This document shows positions 6,298-6,950 of a stretch of DNA of 6,950 nt, one piece after another. The stretch lies in the NCBI GenBank assembly GCA_007127695.1, contig SKYW01000188.1:1-6950 (forward strand). Direction: 5' to 3'. The position numbers were made by a program, and so were the translations under genes. The DNA is from Balneolales bacterium. GTDB taxonomy: Bacteria; Bacteroidota; Rhodothermia; Balneolales; Natronogracilivirgulaceae. Below the pieces are notes generated by a model. It was not told where the DNA came from. It made no database searches and saw nothing but the letters and a program-made list of their open reading frames with translations. Within the stretch, counting starts at the first letter, position 1. Every line of letters starts with the position of its first letter.

Positions 6298-6950
6298 CTA
6301 GAAATCCGGTGCCACGGGATCTTCGTCCGGCTGCAAAATCCTTGGACCTATGCTGTTAACGGGGGATACGTAGATATCGCTTTCAAGCTGCATTTCCGAG
6401 AAGGCCTGTTTCATTGCCAGTCCCACTTCACGGGCTTTCTCCACTGATGTACTCAGTGCAAAGAGTGACGGACCGGAACCGGAGATACTGCACCCAAGGG
6501 CGCCGGAGGCAATGGCAGCCCCTTTCACCTTGTCAAATCCGGGAATGAGGAGCGATCGGACCGGTTCGAAGATGATGTCGTTGAGCGAGCGGCTGATCAG
6601 GTCAAAATCGGACTTTGCCAGACCGGCTATGAGTCCGGCCAGGTTGCTCCACTGGATTACCGCATCGGCCAGCTTGATATGCTTCCGGAGGATCCTCCGC
6701 GAGTCCTCGGTTCTCACCTCGATATGCGGATGCAGAATGGTACAGTAGAGATTTTCGGGATAGTCGATGGAGATGACATCCAGCGGATCGTAACTGCGGA
6801 TGAGCACAAATCCACCCAGGAGTCCGGGCGCCACATTATCGGCGTGGGGTGAACCGCAGGCGCTGGCCTCGGCTTTCATGGCAAAGGGCAGCATTTCCTC
6901 CTTCCTGAGCGGTCCGCCCAGCAGCTGGTTTGTGGCATAGAGGGCGGCGA
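6298..6950 (-). CDS. thrB: Homoserine kinase ThrB (5' end cut by window edge)
   Basis: GHMP-superfamily kinase that phosphorylates homoserine with ATP to give O-phosphohomoserine, the substrate of the downstream thrC product. The frame is open to the right edge and 216 residues of the C-terminal part are visible. An internal ATG at 6894 is not the real start, since the family-like sequence LYATNQLLGGPLRKEE precedes it. Key blocks are the PHADNVAPGLLGGF region (HADNVAP coded at 6826-6846), where homoserine kinases carry this HxDNVAP signature, and the GHMP motif 3 GCSISGSGPS (6466-6495). The N-terminal third, with the ATP-binding GLGSS motif, lies outside the window; full length would be about 310-330 residues. 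The stop is TAG at 6298-6300. A thrA gene upstream would be usual but cannot be seen. Confidence 0.95.
   Translation of the reverse strand, partial: AALYATNQLLGGPLRKEEMLPFAMKAEASACGSPHADNVAPGLLGGFVLIRSYDPLDVISIDYPENLYCTILHPHIEVRTEDSRRILRKHIKLADAVIQWSNLAGLIAGLAKSDFDLISRSLNDIIFEPVRSLLIPGFDKVKGAAIASGALGCSISGSGPSLFALSTSVEKAREVGLAMKQAFSEMQLESDIYVSPVNSIGPRILQPDEDPVAPDF

Noticed and set aside
1..6950. A mobile island, defence system, CRISPR array or tRNA-associated insertion.
   Set aside because: All recognised genes are housekeeping or common exported enzymes in consistent orientation. I see no transposase, integrase, tRNA or spaced palindromic repeat array.

Overview
The window reads as a housekeeping segment of a bacterial chromosome, most likely from the Bacteroidota/FCB group; a Balneolota- or Rhodothermota-like member is a guess. 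The evidence is an exact TAnnTTTG promoter core with a 19-base spacer, the near absence of Shine-Dalgarno sequences, a 5'-nucleotidase split into two genes, a DUF4412-like exported protein and a Bacteroidota-type MnmA. All six genes lie on the minus strand, so transcription runs from right to left. Long plus-strand frames opposite them look like shadows.

From right to left in transcription order, the window opens inside thrB (homoserine kinase, 5' end off the right edge). After a 55-base gap holding a small inverted repeat comes thrC (threonine synthase). Together they convert homoserine to threonine. A 124-base gap with a clear Bacteroidota-type promoter then starts a second unit: mnmA (tRNA 2-thiouridylase), a DUF4412-like exported protein overlapping mnmA by one base, a lipoprotein made of the 5'-nucleotidase C-terminal domain, and immediately after it a metallophosphoesterase that is the 5'-nucleotidase N-terminal catalytic domain. 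The last two look like one UshA-type enzyme in two polypeptides, with the gene order reversed relative to the usual domain order.

After a 176-base gap containing an imperfect 19-base tandem repeat comes an aldo/keto reductase, cut by the left edge of the window. It has the only strong Shine-Dalgarno sequence seen here.

There is no sign of a phage, transposase, CRISPR array, tRNA or rRNA. The best candidates for a second look are the 19-base tandem repeat upstream of the reductase and the reversed, separately exported two-part nucleotidase. I do not see a clearly new biological system.
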